From assembly GCF_001274785.1 (NCBI RefSeq), contig NZ_LHPI01000012.1:1-64000 (forward strand): DNA of 64,000 nucleotides, read 5' to 3'. The notes under the pieces are model-generated. The model made no database searches, was not told the DNA's origin, and saw nothing but the letters and a program-made list of their open reading frames with translations. Made by a program: the position numbers and the translations under genes. Source of the stretch: Vibrio hepatarius. GTDB taxonomy: Bacteria > Pseudomonadota > Gammaproteobacteria > Enterobacterales > Vibrionaceae. Every line of letters starts with the position of its first letter. The stretch's first letter is position 1. Below are positions 49,559 to 60,235 of this stretch, piece by piece.

Positions 49559-50235
49559 GCATGAGTGCTGAGCAGTTAACTGGAAAAGTATCCACCCACT
49601 TGGTGGATACTTTCGTCGGACAAAAATCGTTTCTCGTCCACCCGCAGGTCGCGCAAGACTTGTTGGCACTGAAAGACGCGGCGACGCAAGCCGGATTTAA
49701 CTTGTGTCTTGCCAGCGGCTTTCGTGACTTTGAACGCCAAATGCTGATCTGGAATCGAAAAATGGCCGGTGAAACGACTATCTTAGATAGTCAAAGCCAA
49801 CCAATGGACGTGGCTACACTCTCGGAGAGAGAGAAAGTACTGGCGATTTTACGTTGGTCTGCCCTACCCGGTGCAAGTCGTCACCATTGGGGAACCGATT
49901 TCGACCTCTATGACCGAGACAGTTTACCGCAAGGCGTTAGCTTACAGCTCGAACCTTGGGAGTACCTAACAGGTCACCAACAGCCGTTTTACGCTTGGTT
50001 AAAACATCATCTCGCCGATTTTGGCTTCTTTTTTCCGTATCAAGAAGATAGGGGCGGCGTGGCTTGCGAACCTTGGCATATCAGCCATCGTGCGACAGCA
50101 CAGAGTTGTTTGGCTCAGTTGACTCTGGAAGTATTACAACAACAGATCCAAACCAGCGCTCTGATCGGCAAAGAAGTAGTACTCGATAATCTCGAAAGCA
50201 TATACAATCAATTCATTACAAACATCTCTCAATAA
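49555..50235 (+). CDS. M15 family zinc carboxypeptidase (VanY-like)
   Basis: 226 residues from the GTG at 49555, which overlaps the dapE stop and sits well from a GGAG; an in-frame ATG at 49561 is possible. LAS-family metallopeptidase signatures: SxHxxGxxxD as Ser108, His110, Gly113, Asp117 ([10 protein letters not shown]) and ExWH as Glu172, Trp174, His175 (EPWHISH). Such enzymes trim D-Ala from peptidoglycan peptides. No signal peptide is seen, so location and substrate are uncertain. Confidence 0.86.
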   Translation: MSMSAEQLTGKVSTHLVDTFVGQKSFLVHPQVAQDLLALKDAATQAGFNLCLASGFRDFERQMLIWNRKMAGETTILDSQSQPMDVATLSEREKVLAILRWSALPGASRHHWGTDFDLYDRDSLPQGVSLQLEPWEYLTGHQQPFYAWLKHHLADFGFFFPYQEDRGGVACEPWHISHRATAQSCLAQLTLEVLQQQIQTSALIGKEVVLDNLESIYNQFITNISQ

Positions 50236-50244
50236 GGGGGAAAG

Positions 50245-50424
50245 ATGGAATGGTTAACGAACCCTTGGGTTATCATTGTCATCGTCTTGAGCGTGATCAT
50301 CGGTAATATTGCGGCGTTAAAGTACACCGCGAAGATGAAATTTAACCTCAAGAGTCGACAGCCGAAAACGCCCCCGACTGACGTTCGAGATGAGAACGAA
50401 GAGAATAAAAAAGACCCGCAATAA
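50245..50424 (+). CDS. DUF2897-like small membrane protein
   Basis: 59-residue ORF, MEWLTNPWVIIVIVLSVII..., with one N-terminal membrane segment (8-25) and a basic then acidic tail. Strong AAGGGGGAAAG ribosome site 6 bases upstream. Matches vibrio DUF2897 proteins; occupies the place of ypfN after dapE in E. coli. Its last codons form the left arm of the terminator. Function unknown. Confidence 0.78.
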   Translation: MEWLTNPWVIIVIVLSVIIGNIAALKYTAKMKFNLKSRQPKTPPTDVRDENEENKKDPQ

Positions 50425-50437
50425 CTGCGGGTCTTTT
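50409..50437. terminator. Terminator overlapping the end of the DUF2897 gene
   Basis: AAAAGACCCGCA / TGCGGGTCTTTT; the stop codon of the small gene lies in the loop. It also serves the convergent DUF2310 gene. Confidence 0.9.
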
Positions 50438-50450
50438 ATTGTCTAGCGAA

Positions 50451-51227
50451 TCACTTAATATGATCCCAAGAGATATTCGATACAATTCGACAGTCATCGC
50501 ACTTAAAGTGGAAAATGTCATGCAGCGGCTCGTCTAGCAGCCACTCGCCACCACACTTTGGACATTTGCGTGCCTGTTCATCGGCGAGGCTTTTACCACC
50601 CACGCGATATTGGTAGTAGTAAGTCGGAATCTTAGTCACGTACTCAATGCGACCACGCAAATCCCAGCCACGACGGAATAATACACTATCGGCATCGCAT
50701 ATCTCGTGCAGCGCCGCGTGCTCAGCACGACACGCGCCCGCCATTTGGATCTCGTCACACGCTTGCCACTCGGTTTGCCACTTAATCACCGCTTTGTGGT
50801 CACCGTTCAGAGTTGGTCCGTTGCGATAAAGTGGGATCGGTAGCAAAGACTCACCACTGCGCAGTGGCGAACAGGTATGCACGTAAGTCGTATACAACAC
50901 TTGCCAGCTTGGTGTCTCTTCTTCTGCAGCCGCCTCTGAATTTAAATCTCGCCCGAGTAAACGCACTTTAGGCGCTAACAAACAAGCTTCAGCCAACCGA
51001 CCGATGCACACGTTAACGAAATCCGAGTGATACTTCGGATGCAGGCTTTCTTGCTCTGGGCAAACCGCGCGCACAAAGAATTCGCCATCGCCCATAACGA
51101 TTGGAAACTCACGGCCCAGCACCTGACCGTTGTAACGCAGTGCGTCCATTAATCCGTTGATGGCTTTGTCGACCGCAGACACGGTAGTGTTGTCAAAGCA
51201 TTCAAATTGAAGTTCTACTACGTACAT
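50451..51227 (-). CDS. DUF2310 zinc-ribbon protein
   Basis: 258 residues, MYVVELQFECFDNTTVSAVD..., with a C-terminal zinc ribbon: CPKCGGEW (Cys pair) and FKCDDCRIVSN (second pair). The family is predicted to bind nucleic acid but is uncharacterised. Two bases after the syd stop, so in one operon with syd. Confidence 0.85.
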   Translation of the reverse strand: MYVVELQFECFDNTTVSAVDKAINGLMDALRYNGQVLGREFPIVMGDGEFFVRAVCPEQESLHPKYHSDFVNVCIGRLAEACLLAPKVRLLGRDLNSEAAAEEETPSWQVLYTTYVHTCSPLRSGESLLPIPLYRNGPTLNGDHKAVIKWQTEWQACDEIQMAGACRAEHAALHEICDADSVLFRRGWDLRGRIEYVTKIPTYYYQYRVGGKSLADEQARKCPKCGGEWLLDEPLHDIFHFKCDDCRIVSNISWDHIK

Positions 51228-51229
51228 TG

Positions 51230-51775
51230 TTATACCGCTGGGGTTAAATGGGTTAAGAACTCAGCCACATCTTGTGCCAACACGTCCCGTTTATCTGTAC
51301 CAAGTCGCTCAAGCACAACATTACCCGTCAGGTTACAGATCGAAATCACGTCTAACTCAGCGTCGGTGGCAGCAATAAATACCGTTGGCTTAAGCTTGAG
51401 TCGACGTTGCGTCACCAAGTGACCAAGGATATTTTCTTGCAGGCGGACGAAATCATCATCGCTCCATACTTGAAGCAAACATAGCTGATTGCCGTTCCAA
51501 GTCGCTTCCATATCCGCGCTGTATTGCGACCCATAGAAGGTTTTAATGTCATCGTGCAGAGTTAACTCAATGCCATTTTCTACATTGGTAAAATCGGCGG
51601 CTTGTTCGCGCTGATAAGCTTGCCACTCAACGTGATCCGCGTGTTTTTTCTCGACACACGGGGAAACCAAGTCCACTAACTCTTCGCTGGTAGGTAAATG
51701 TCCATGCTTTTCGAGGTAAGCTTGGCGGTAGTTTTCACTGAATGAGAGCAACGCTTGCAAGGCATTATCAGCCAT
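51230..51775 (-). CDS. syd: SecY-interacting protein Syd
   Basis: 181 residues from the ATG at 51775 ([21 protein letters not shown]); the open frame continues upstream but family members begin here. Syd binds cytosolic loops of SecY and acts in quality control of the translocon. Acidic groove residues ([18 protein letters not shown] region) are present. Divergent from queF as in E. coli. Confidence 0.93.
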   Translation of the reverse strand: MADNALQALLSFSENYRQAYLEKHGHLPTSEELVDLVSPCVEKKHADHVEWQAYQREQAADFTNVENGIELTLHDDIKTFYGSQYSADMEATWNGNQLCLLQVWSDDDFVRLQENILGHLVTQRRLKLKPTVFIAATDAELDVISICNLTGNVVLERLGTDKRDVLAQDVAEFLTHLTPAV

Positions 51776-51908
51776 TAGAATCTCCAATTTCATCGCGACA
51801 CCACAGAGTTTAAGCACATCAGCGCTTATTTAGGTGGGTATCAGTATTCGCTTTTAGGCGCGGGATTTCGTAAAATTCTCGACATTCTAATAGAAAATGA
51901 ACCTAAGT

Positions 51909-52754
51909 ATGAGCAAATATTCTGATGCAAAAGAGTTGGCGGGTCTGACTCTGGGTCAAAAGACCGAGTACGCGAATCAATACGATCCCACTCTACTGCA
52001 ACCAGTGCCACGTAGCCTAAACCGAAATGACCTCGAACTTGGCGAACAATTGCCGTTCAAAGGCTGCGATATTTGGACTCTTTACGAGCTTTCTTGGCTG
52101 AACGAAAAAGGCCTACCACAAGTTGCGGTCGGTGAAGTATCGATTCCCGCCACCAGCGACAATCTAATCGAATCAAAATCGTTTAAGCTGTATCTCAACA
52201 GTTTTAACCAAACTCGTTTTGCCAGTTGGGACGAGGTCGAAGCAACACTAAAGAAAGATCTTTCTGCCTGCGCAGGTGAAGAAGTTGGCGTCACGGTACG
52301 CTCTGTGGTTGACTACACAGACTCCGTGATCGTGACAATGGACGGCGATTGCATTGACGACCAAGACATCGAGATCCTAAGCTACGACTTTGATGACTCT
52401 TTACTCCAAGGCGCAACCTCAGAGCAAATCGTCGAAGAAAGCTTGCACAGCCACCTGTTGAAATCTAACTGCCTGATCACGAATCAACCAGACTGGGGCA
52501 GCGTTGAGATTCAATATCGCGGCCAACAAATCGACCGTGAAGCGTTGCTGCGTTACATCGTGTCGTTCCGTGAACACAATGAGTTCCACGAGCAATGTGT
52601 TGAACGTATTTTTACCGACATCATGAAATACTGCCAACCTGAGAAGCTGACGGTTTACGCGCGTTACACTCGACGTGGCGGCTTGGACATCAACCCGTAC
52701 CGCTCGACTGAGCAAGCTCAGCCAAACCATAACCAAAGAATGGCTCGCCAATAA
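51909..52754 (+). CDS. queF: NADPH-dependent preQ0 reductase
   Basis: Reduces 7-cyano-7-deazaguanine to preQ1 in queuosine synthesis. Long bimodular form of 281 residues from the ATG at 51909 ([16 protein letters not shown]); an ATG four codons earlier is less likely by family comparison. NADPH-binding ESKSFKLY at 88-95, catalytic Cys188 ([14 protein letters not shown]) and Asp195. Divergent from syd. The next gene follows after 14 bases. Confidence 0.96.
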   Translation: MSKYSDAKELAGLTLGQKTEYANQYDPTLLQPVPRSLNRNDLELGEQLPFKGCDIWTLYELSWLNEKGLPQVAVGEVSIPATSDNLIESKSFKLYLNSFNQTRFASWDEVEATLKKDLSACAGEEVGVTVRSVVDYTDSVIVTMDGDCIDDQDIEILSYDFDDSLLQGATSEQIVEESLHSHLLKSNCLITNQPDWGSVEIQYRGQQIDREALLRYIVSFREHNEFHEQCVERIFTDIMKYCQPEKLTVYARYTRRGGLDINPYRSTEQAQPNHNQRMARQ

Positions 52755-52768
52755 GGAAAAAGAATCGG

Positions 52769-55039
52769 ATGGCTAAATTACGCTGGGCGCGCTGGCTAGG
52801 CGCACTTGTTCTGCTGCTGACCACGCACGTTGCGACGGCAACGGTCTACTCATCGACTATGCTTAGTGAAGCCAATAGTCTGGTTGATATTGTACCTAAG
52901 CAGTCTAAGCAACTCGCCAGCAACTATTTGGCTCAGCGTACCCTATCCGCTCAAACCGAGCAGAGTCCTTCTTCGGTATCACGCGATGAAAGTGATAGTC
53001 GCACCCGTTCGCCTGGCAGCTCTATCGATGCTCTGAGAATCCTCGCGCGCGCCGAGTTCAATTTGGGCAATCAGCACATTGCTCTGCAACATCTCGCGGA
53101 AGCAAAAGGCTTAGCCACCAAATATAACCTGCCGTTTTTAAAACTGGATTTGCAGTTGCTCGACATCCGAATGCGTTGGCTGATGTCTGGAGACTCACGT
53201 GCGGCCCTATCGGCATTGGATGACTGGCAAACAAGCTTCGAACAAATTCAGAATCCGCAGCAATTAGCGCGTGGACTCCAGTACAAGATGACCATGTTAA
53301 AAGCCGATATCGCCTCAGTTGATGGCCTATCGAGCAAAGCGGAAAGCTTGTATCAAATTGCTAAAGCACACGCCGATGAATCGAAATCGAACTATACCTC
53401 GATTCAATTCCATACCACTTTAGGTAAGCACTACCTTGCCAACAAGCAATATAACCTTGCGCTTTCAGAGTTACTGCTGAGCTATTGGAAAGCGATCGAA
53501 AGCGACTCCGGCATTTTGCTTGCAGAAGTAAACCGCACCCTAGGCCAGCTATTTTACGAACGCCGCGTACTGGATAAAGCCAGCGAACACTTGTCTCAAG
53601 CGGCTGACTTTTATGACAACTACGAAAATTCACCTTTACTGGCACCAACACTGAAACGTATCGGTGACATTAATTACGACCAAGGCAAATACAATCTCGC
53701 TCTGGTTCATTACTTCAACGCGATGGACCACGAACGAATCCAAAGTAACGTGGAAAGCGTGATTGATATCCGAATCTCTCTCGCCGCAACCTACTTACAT
53801 TTGGTGAACTACCCGCTCGCCGAGCAATACCTAGACCGTGCACAAACTCTGCTTGAATACGCGGATATTCCTAGACTGAAGGCTCATGCCTTACTATTAG
53901 AAGCTGGATTGGCGAGCTATAAACAAAATGCCGATGCGGTCCTGAGCAACGCCCAGCAAGCTTTGGCTATTGCAAAACAAACTGGTGATGTCAGCGCACA
54001 AAAGTCAGCTTATCAGCTTATTTATTTGGGCTATGAACTTAGCGGTGACTATCAGAATGCGCTTGAGTATTTAAAGCACTACAACTCGCTGGCGCTGATT
54101 GAACAAGAAAAGCTCGACCTGATCAGTGAAGACGCATTCCGCCAACAAAAAGAATTCGTCGAGCAAACATTACACTTAGTTGGACAGAAAAAAGAGCTGG
54201 AAAAAACCCATAACGAGTATTTAAAGTTCCAGAAGATCACCTTCACTTTATTTATCATCAGCGCATTGTTGTTTATTTTTATTTTGCGTCGTGGACATAT
54301 CATCAGTGTGCAACGCGAAGAACTCGACCGATTAAATAACGATCTATTTACCCACTCCCGTTCGGGATTAAAAAACCTACGGATGCTAAATGCAAAACTT
54401 CCAGTATCTTTAGAAGAAAGCATCAATAAATTCGAAAAATGGCATGTTGGCGAGCTAATTCATGAGCCACTCAACGACCGCCTACGTTTTACCATGATTG
54501 ACGTTCCTTTCCTGCGTAATATGTATTTACAGCATGGCTATGAAGAAGGACTTAAACTGGAAAGAGCGTTCGGCGAATATTTAAGAGAGCGTGTTAAACA
54601 CCCAGCGCGTATCTATCATTTTTCAGACGCAAACCTGCTCTATATCGAACCCAACAGCGAGCAAGAGACCGATCCTGAATTGGTGTTTAACAAAATTCAG
54701 CAATGGGTCGCAGAATTTGAACCAAAACGTAATATCAATCGTATCATTAGAATGGGAATGGCAGACTACCCTTTCCTACCCAGGGCTTATACTGCGGTCA
54801 ACGATAAGGAATTGGTTGATATTCTACTGATGTCAACCAGCACTGCCCGCACATTAAGCATGAAAGAGCACTGCAGCCAATGGGTGTACCTGAAAGCGAT
54901 TGAAAATGCACCAGCGGCAAGTTTGGCGACAGGAAATATTCGGAAAGCGTGTAAACATTCAATTAATCAAGGGCTAATTAAAGTTCATTCTTCTTATAAG
55001 AATGAGGAGAGTATCAAAAAATTATTAAAAGATGAATAA
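52769..55039 (+). CDS. TPR membrane protein with degenerate GGDEF domain
   Basis: 756 residues. Signal sequence 1-25 (GALVLLLTTHVATA), a helical TPR-like periplasmic region from about 85 to 450, one membrane helix at 491-507 (TFTLFIISALLFIFILRR), then a cytoplasmic domain at about 526-710 with the fold pattern of GGDEF (FTMIDVPFLRNMYLQHG; ARIYHFSDANLLYIEP). The GGDEF loop reads HFSDAN at 617-622, so it lacks the catalytic residues and should not make c-di-GMP. 14 bases after queF, and 112 bases before an intact diguanylate cyclase. Sensor or binding role is inferred. Confidence 0.8.
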   Translation: MAKLRWARWLGALVLLLTTHVATATVYSSTMLSEANSLVDIVPKQSKQLASNYLAQRTLSAQTEQSPSSVSRDESDSRTRSPGSSIDALRILARAEFNLGNQHIALQHLAEAKGLATKYNLPFLKLDLQLLDIRMRWLMSGDSRAALSALDDWQTSFEQIQNPQQLARGLQYKMTMLKADIASVDGLSSKAESLYQIAKAHADESKSNYTSIQFHTTLGKHYLANKQYNLALSELLLSYWKAIESDSGILLAEVNRTLGQLFYERRVLDKASEHLSQAADFYDNYENSPLLAPTLKRIGDINYDQGKYNLALVHYFNAMDHERIQSNVESVIDIRISLAATYLHLVNYPLAEQYLDRAQTLLEYADIPRLKAHALLLEAGLASYKQNADAVLSNAQQALAIAKQTGDVSAQKSAYQLIYLGYELSGDYQNALEYLKHYNSLALIEQEKLDLISEDAFRQQKEFVEQTLHLVGQKKELEKTHNEYLKFQKITFTLFIISALLFIFILRRGHIISVQREELDRLNNDLFTHSRSGLKNLRMLNAKLPVSLEESINKFEKWHVGELIHEPLNDRLRFTMIDVPFLRNMYLQHGYEEGLKLERAFGEYLRERVKHPARIYHFSDANLLYIEPNSEQETDPELVFNKIQQWVAEFEPKRNINRIIRMGMADYPFLPRAYTAVNDKELVDILLMSTSTARTLSMKEHCSQWVYLKAIENAPAASLATGNIRKACKHSINQGLIKVHSSYKNEESIKKLLKDE

Positions 55040-55151
55040 ATCCTCAGCAATCGAGCATATTAAGCGGTGACGAGATTTATTATTTTGATACTATCTATAG
55101 ATTCATAAATAAGAGTGGATACTGTCCGCTGGTCTGTAAGTTTAGTTTTCT

Positions 55152-56705
55152 ATGGGCGTTCTAGAACAAGAGCTTCACGAATTAAAATCTCAATTAGAAC
55201 AACTTCGGTTGACACAAAGAGATGCGTCGTTCAAATTTACTAGAGAGCAAAAGGTACTCAAGCGTATTATTGCGTCGATGACCGACGCCTATAAAAGCGA
55301 GAACCCACGATTACAGGCTGGTTTAAGAGAGCTAAAAAAAGCCATTGAGCAACAACAAGACGTAAGCTCCCTCATTCCAAAATTGGCCGTACTCGAACGC
55401 TTGCTCAAACAACAAGGCGTGGCTATGGACAAACAGACGGAACACTTAGATTCGCAGATTAAGCACAGCGGAGAGACACTGCTTCGCCTTGCTGGCTTAC
55501 CGACAAAAATCAAACGAGACCTCAGAGATCTACTGAGCTACTCAAACGGGATTAAAAGGCCAAACACAGAGCAAGCGATGAAGCTTCTTGGTCTCTATGA
55601 ACGTTCTGTCAAAATCATTACCGCTAACCCAAACACGCTTCTCAACCAAATTTCAAATACTTCTGACAGAGAGTTATTGCTACGACTTTCTGACCAATTA
55701 CAGAATTTCATTACCGAACTCGACTTCGAAGGCGAATCCGGTGACCAACTCGCAGATATCCGCGCTAAACTTTTGGTCGGTGTGAACACACACGAGCTGC
55801 TTGAGCTAACGCTACAAACGTTAAAATTGGTTATTGATGGCACGCACTACGAGCGTAAAACCTCGGAACAGTTTCTTGAACAGGTGAATACTTCCCTCGC
55901 CTCTTCGATGAAAAGCTCGTCACAAAATGCCCACCAATCGCAAAGCTATTTCGAACAGCGTCAGGAAATGAATGAAGAGCTGTCAGAGTTGATCACCAAA
56001 ACCAGTTCGACCGTCAAAGACGCGACCGAATTGTCGGCACTACGCAGCGAAGTTAGTCCGCTTATCGACCAACTCACCTCAGTTTCAGAGCGTTTGCGCC
56101 ACGCTGAGCAACGCGAACAAGCGCTGATTGAGCGTATGAATCACGGTAAGAACCAACTCGAAGCGCTGTTTGAACTGACGCAAGACTATCGCCGCCGCCT
56201 AGAAGATCAGGCGCAACGCATCTTGCTTGATCCTCTGACTAAAGTTCACAACCGCACCGCATTTTCCGACCAGTTGGAGATTGAATATCGCCGCTGGATA
56301 AGAACCCAGCACAACCTACGTGTGGTACTGCTTGATATCGACGGGTTCAAATCCATCAATGACAGCTTTGGCTATACCGCTGGTGACAAGGCGCTGAAAA
56401 TCATCGCGCGTACCATCAAAGGTGCAACCAACGACCAAGATACCGTCGCTCGCTTTGGTGGCGAAGAATTTATTATGATTCTACCGGAGCGCTCAGATAC
56501 CGACTGCTTCCAACTGATCCAAAAAATTCAGACTCAGGTATCTAAATTACCGTTTAAGTTCCGCGACCAACACCTGACTATCACACTGTCGGCAGCCAGC
56601 ACCTCGTTCCAAGAGTCCGACACCCCAGAAGAACTACTCGAACGACTCAACCGTCTACTCAAAGAAGGCAAATCACGTGGCGCCAGCCAACTGATGTGGA
56701 AATAA
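55152..56705 (+). CDS. Diguanylate cyclase, coiled-coil/GGDEF
   Basis: 517 residues, soluble. A long helical, coiled-coil N-terminal region (about 1-350; DGCcoil-like) precedes a GGDEF domain starting LLDPLTKVHNRTAF. Active loop GGEEF at 436-440 with LDIDGF metal site near 395, so probably active in making c-di-GMP. The inhibitory RxxD site reads NDQD at 427-430, lacking the Arg. The ATG has no clear ribosome site. Transcribed in the same direction as the TPR/degenerate GGDEF gene. Confidence 0.93.
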   Translation: MGVLEQELHELKSQLEQLRLTQRDASFKFTREQKVLKRIIASMTDAYKSENPRLQAGLRELKKAIEQQQDVSSLIPKLAVLERLLKQQGVAMDKQTEHLDSQIKHSGETLLRLAGLPTKIKRDLRDLLSYSNGIKRPNTEQAMKLLGLYERSVKIITANPNTLLNQISNTSDRELLLRLSDQLQNFITELDFEGESGDQLADIRAKLLVGVNTHELLELTLQTLKLVIDGTHYERKTSEQFLEQVNTSLASSMKSSSQNAHQSQSYFEQRQEMNEELSELITKTSSTVKDATELSALRSEVSPLIDQLTSVSERLRHAEQREQALIERMNHGKNQLEALFELTQDYRRRLEDQAQRILLDPLTKVHNRTAFSDQLEIEYRRWIRTQHNLRVVLLDIDGFKSINDSFGYTAGDKALKIIARTIKGATNDQDTVARFGGEEFIMILPERSDTDCFQLIQKIQTQVSKLPFKFRDQHLTITLSAASTSFQESDTPEELLERLNRLLKEGKSRGASQLMWK

Positions 56706-56866
56706 CCCACGCAGTTCTACCAATGTCATATAAATATCAATCAGTTAGACTTTTGTTACAAAAAACGTGCTAAGCTAGTTATTACCTTGTCGTTCTGTTG
56801 TTATCACGATTAGGCCACCATAACTAGTAACTCATGGAGAGTTCGATTCTAGTCAAGGAGATTACT

Positions 56867-58231
56867 ATGATCACTCATATCAGTCCGGCTGGTAGTATGG
56901 ATCTTCTCTCTCAACTCGAAGTTGAGCGCCTTAAGAAAACCGCCTCCAGTGATCTGTACCAACTCTACCGTAACTGTACCCTTGCGGTACTGAACTCTGG
57001 TAGTCACACAGACAACTCCAAAGAACTTTTAGACAAATACAAGTCGTTTGATGTTAACGTCGTGCGCCGTGAGCGCGGGATCAAGCTTGAACTGACTAAC
57101 GCGCCAGACCACGCCTTTGTTGATGGACACATTATCAAAGGTATTCAAGAGCACTTGTTCTCGGTGCTACGAGACATTGTTTACGTCAACATGCACTTGG
57201 CAGACAACCAGCGTCTGAACCTGACCAACGCCAGCCATATCACCAACTTGGTGTTTGGTATTTTGCGTAACGCAGGCGCGCTAACGCCAGGAATCGAACC
57301 GAATCTCGTGGTGTGTTGGGGCGGGCACTCAATCAACCCAACTGAATATCAATACACACGTGAAGTCGGCCATGAACTGGGCTTGCGTGAGCTGAACATC
57401 TGTACCGGTTGTGGTCCGGGTGCGATGGAAGGCCCAATGAAAGGGGCGGCGATCGGTCACGCAAAACAGCGTTATTATGACCAACGCTACCTTGGTCTGA
57501 CAGAACCTTCGATCATCGCGGCTGAGCCACCAAACCCGATCGTCAACGAGCTGATCATCATGCCGGACATCGAAAAGCGTCTTGAAGCGTTTGTTCGTAT
57601 GGCGCATGGCATTGTGATCTTCCCAGGCGGCGCAGGCACAGCCGAGGAGTTGCTGTACATCTTGGGCATTATGATGCACCCAGAAAACGGTAATCAACCG
57701 TTGCCAATCGTACTCACTGGTCCGAAAGAAAGTGAAGAGTACTTCCGTTCAATCGACCAATTTGTCGGTGATACATTGGGTGAAGCGGCGCAGCGACACT
57801 ATGAAATCGTAATTGATGATCCGGCTCGCGTTGCGAGAATTATGAAACGCGGCATGGAAGACGTTCGCCAGCACCGCAAAGACACAGGCGACGCTTATAG
57901 CTTTAACTGGTTATTGAAAATCGAACCGGAATTCCAGTTGCCGTTCGAGCCAACACACGAAAACATGGCGAGCCTAGACTTGCACCTTAACCAACGTCCA
58001 GAAAACTTAGCCGCAGCATTGCGCCAAGCATTTTCCGGCATTGTGGCGGGTAACGTCAAAGCCGATGGTATCCATGAGATTGAGAAATATGGCCCATTTA
58101 CCTTAGACGGTGACTTGAGCCTGATGAAGAAGATGGACAAGCTTCTGCGCGACTTTGTCGAGCAAGACCGCATGAAGCTACCTGGCGGCACAGCTTACGA
58201 GCCGTGTTACCGAATCAAGACTGGCGACTAG
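56867..58231 (+). CDS. ppnN: Nucleotide 5'-monophosphate nucleosidase PpnN
   Basis: LOG-family enzyme that splits purine and pyrimidine monophosphates into base and ribose-5-phosphate and responds to (p)ppGpp in E. coli (YgdH). 454 residues from the ATG at 56867, 6 bases after AAGGAG; an ATG 11 codons earlier is not preferred. Catalytic motif PGGAGTAEE at 253-261 and [14 protein letters not shown] near 181-194. Followed by a terminator hairpin. Confidence 0.95.
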   Translation: MITHISPAGSMDLLSQLEVERLKKTASSDLYQLYRNCTLAVLNSGSHTDNSKELLDKYKSFDVNVVRRERGIKLELTNAPDHAFVDGHIIKGIQEHLFSVLRDIVYVNMHLADNQRLNLTNASHITNLVFGILRNAGALTPGIEPNLVVCWGGHSINPTEYQYTREVGHELGLRELNICTGCGPGAMEGPMKGAAIGHAKQRYYDQRYLGLTEPSIIAAEPPNPIVNELIIMPDIEKRLEAFVRMAHGIVIFPGGAGTAEELLYILGIMMHPENGNQPLPIVLTGPKESEEYFRSIDQFVGDTLGEAAQRHYEIVIDDPARVARIMKRGMEDVRQHRKDTGDAYSFNWLLKIEPEFQLPFEPTHENMASLDLHLNQRPENLAAALRQAFSGIVAGNVKADGIHEIEKYGPFTLDGDLSLMKKMDKLLRDFVEQDRMKLPGGTAYEPCYRIKTGD

Positions 58232-58260
58232 TCGCTGGTAATCTATCACTCATCCGATAC

Positions 58261-58289
58261 AATAAGGGCTTCATTGCCCTTATTTTTTT
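58261..58289 (+). terminator. Terminator of ppnN, adjoining xni
   Basis: AATAAGGGC / GCCCTTATT with a six-base loop and TTTTT on the plus strand. Ends 7 bases before the xni ATG. Confidence 0.85.
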
Positions 58290-58296
58290 AGCTTCT

Positions 58297-59076
58297 ATGT
58301 CTATTCATCTTGTTATTATCGACGCCCTCAATCTTATTCGCCGCGTGCATTCTGCCCAGCCGGATCCCAACGATATAGCAAGAACCATTACCACCACGAC
58401 GCGTACGCTGAATAAAATCATTAAAGAGTCTCAACCTACCCATATCATCGCGGTGTTTGACCACCACCTTCAAGACCGTGGTTGGCGAGCGGATATCCTC
58501 CCTGAATACAAACAAAACAGAAAGCCGATGCCAGAACCACTGATGGAAGGACTGGAGTCGATTCAGGATGCATGGTGGAAGTTAGGTATTGATTCGCTCC
58601 TGTCAGAAGGCGATGAAGCGGATGATTTGGTCGCAACCTTGGCAGTAAAAGTGGCGGAGCATAATGAGAAAGTGACGATTATCTCGACCGACAAAGGGTA
58701 TTGTCAGTTGCTTTCACCGACGCTGCAAATCCGCGACTATTTCCAACATCGATGGTTGGACGAGCCGTTTATCGAAAAAGAATTTGGCGTCAAACCAAAA
58801 CAGCTAGCCGATTACTGGGGCTTAGCGGGAGTGAGTTCGAGCCAAGTACCTGGCGTAGCAGGGATTGGACCAAAAGCAGCCAAAGAGATCCTGACTCAGT
58901 TCAACGATATTGAGCAAGCGTATGCCAGCGAAGAGCTGCCGGCTAAATACCGCAAAAAGCTCGACGAACACATTGACGCGGCACGTAAGTCGAAGCAAGT
59001 ATCTGCGCTAAAAACCGATATCGAGCTGGGTTTTAACTTGCAAGATTTACGTTACAACGGTCCCAACGAAGTCTAG
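58297..59076 (+). CDS. xni: Flap endonuclease Xni (ExoIX)
   Basis: 259-residue homologue of the DNA polymerase I 5'-nuclease domain. The start MSIHLVIIDALNLIRRVHSA matches the family. Acidic metal ligands in DALNL, EGDEADD and STDKGYCQLL, and the helix-hairpin-helix VPGVAGIGPKAAK. Like E. coli ExoIX it lacks a polymerase part. There is no ribosome site between the preceding terminator hairpin and the ATG. Confidence 0.94.
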   Translation: MSIHLVIIDALNLIRRVHSAQPDPNDIARTITTTTRTLNKIIKESQPTHIIAVFDHHLQDRGWRADILPEYKQNRKPMPEPLMEGLESIQDAWWKLGIDSLLSEGDEADDLVATLAVKVAEHNEKVTIISTDKGYCQLLSPTLQIRDYFQHRWLDEPFIEKEFGVKPKQLADYWGLAGVSSSQVPGVAGIGPKAAKEILTQFNDIEQAYASEELPAKYRKKLDEHIDAARKSKQVSALKTDIELGFNLQDLRYNGPNEV

Positions 59077-59098
59077 CAACTGGCAAATTACAGACATT

Positions 59099-59127
59099 AA
59101 AAAAGGCTCTGAAATCAGAGCCTTTTT
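59099..59127. terminator. Bidirectional terminator between xni and rlmM
   Basis: AAGGCTCT / AGAGCCTT stem with six-base loop and A/T runs, between convergent genes. Confidence 0.9.
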
Positions 59128-59143
59128 CGTATCGATAGTGCGA

Positions 59144-60235
59144 TTAATGCGGGGAGATGTTCGACAAACACTGAATGTGCACCGTGATCTCTTCGCGGTC
59201 ATGGTATAAGTGTTTCGCTTGCAGTCTGAACTTCACGCCATGCTCTTTAAGAAAGATTTTCAGGTTTTCGATATCTTCCAACACTTCGTCATAACGGCCT
59301 TTCATCGGCAGTTTTAGGTTAAAGATCGCTTCTTTCGCCCAACCGCTGATGATCCACTCACCCATCAGTTGCGCAACGCGAGACGGTTTTTCCACCATAT
59401 CACAGATAAGCCAAGTCACGTTCTTACGCGCAGGCTCAAACTTAAAGCCGTCTTCTTGGTGATGCTTAACCTGACCAGTTTCCATCAGGCTGTCTGCCAT
59501 CATGCCGTTATCAACCGCATGAACAAACATCGAGCGTTTCACCAGTTGGTAAGTCCAACCACCCGGACAGGCACCTAAATCAACACCCCACATACCAGGC
59601 GCTAGGCGTTCATCCCATTCGTCACGCGGGATGAATACATGGAAGGCTTCTTCCAGTTTCAGTGTGGAACGGCTCGGCGCATCTGCTGGGAATTTCAGGC
59701 GCGGAATACCCATAAAGAATTGCGAGTTGTTTGACGGCAACGAGTAACCGACAAAACAATGCCCCGGCGCGACAAAACAGATGTGCAATACCGGTTTTTT
59801 CGGGCTGTCTTTCGGAAATAGAATGCCTTTACCACGCAACGCTTGGCGCATCGGTACCGTAAACTTACGGCAGAACTTGAGCAGTTCTTTTGCTTCGTTG
59901 GTATCTGGTGTTTCGATACGGATGTCACCGCAACGAGGCATACTTTCAACGTCGCTCAATTGGTCAAGAATTGGCGAAATGCGGTCTTCACGTGGCAGTT
60001 CTTGGATTTCAGTCGCAACAGCAAACATCTGACGAGCGAAAATCAATGACTTGAAATCGAGTCCTTTTACCAACTTTTCAGCGTCGCCGTCTTGGTAACA
60101 TTCAAACAGGACGTAGCCCGTGTTGTTTTTCAGGCGAGGGAAACCGAACACTTCAAGTTGCGTCGCGCGGTCTTGAATTTCTCCTGCACATTCTTTCTCG
60201 AAACCTGAACGGCAGTAGAGCATTACCTGTTTCAC
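59144..60235 (-). CDS. rlmM: 23S rRNA 2'-O-ribose C2498 methyltransferase
   Basis: 363 residues. N-terminal THUMP-like RNA-binding region ([16 protein letters not shown]), then a Rossmann methyltransferase with SAM motif [15 protein letters not shown] near 217-230 and the RrmJ-type Lys/Asp residues ([20 protein letters not shown]). Methylates C2498 of 23S rRNA. Last gene of the gcvA-hydrolase-ygdD-rlmM run, its start overlapping the ygdD stop (ATGA). Confidence 0.96.
   Translation of the reverse strand: MKQVMLYCRSGFEKECAGEIQDRATQLEVFGFPRLKNNTGYVLFECYQDGDAEKLVKGLDFKSLIFARQMFAVATEIQELPREDRISPILDQLSDVESMPRCGDIRIETPDTNEAKELLKFCRKFTVPMRQALRGKGILFPKDSPKKPVLHICFVAPGHCFVGYSLPSNNSQFFMGIPRLKFPADAPSRSTLKLEEAFHVFIPRDEWDERLAPGMWGVDLGACPGGWTYQLVKRSMFVHAVDNGMMADSLMETGQVKHHQEDGFKFEPARKNVTWLICDMVEKPSRVAQLMGEWIISGWAKEAIFNLKLPMKGRYDEVLEDIENLKIFLKEHGVKFRLQAKHLYHDREEITVHIQCLSNISPH

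Noticed and set aside
55040..55151. Possible riboswitch or leader between the two GGDEF-type genes
   Set aside because: Only 112 bases, no recognisable c-di-GMP aptamer elements or terminator.
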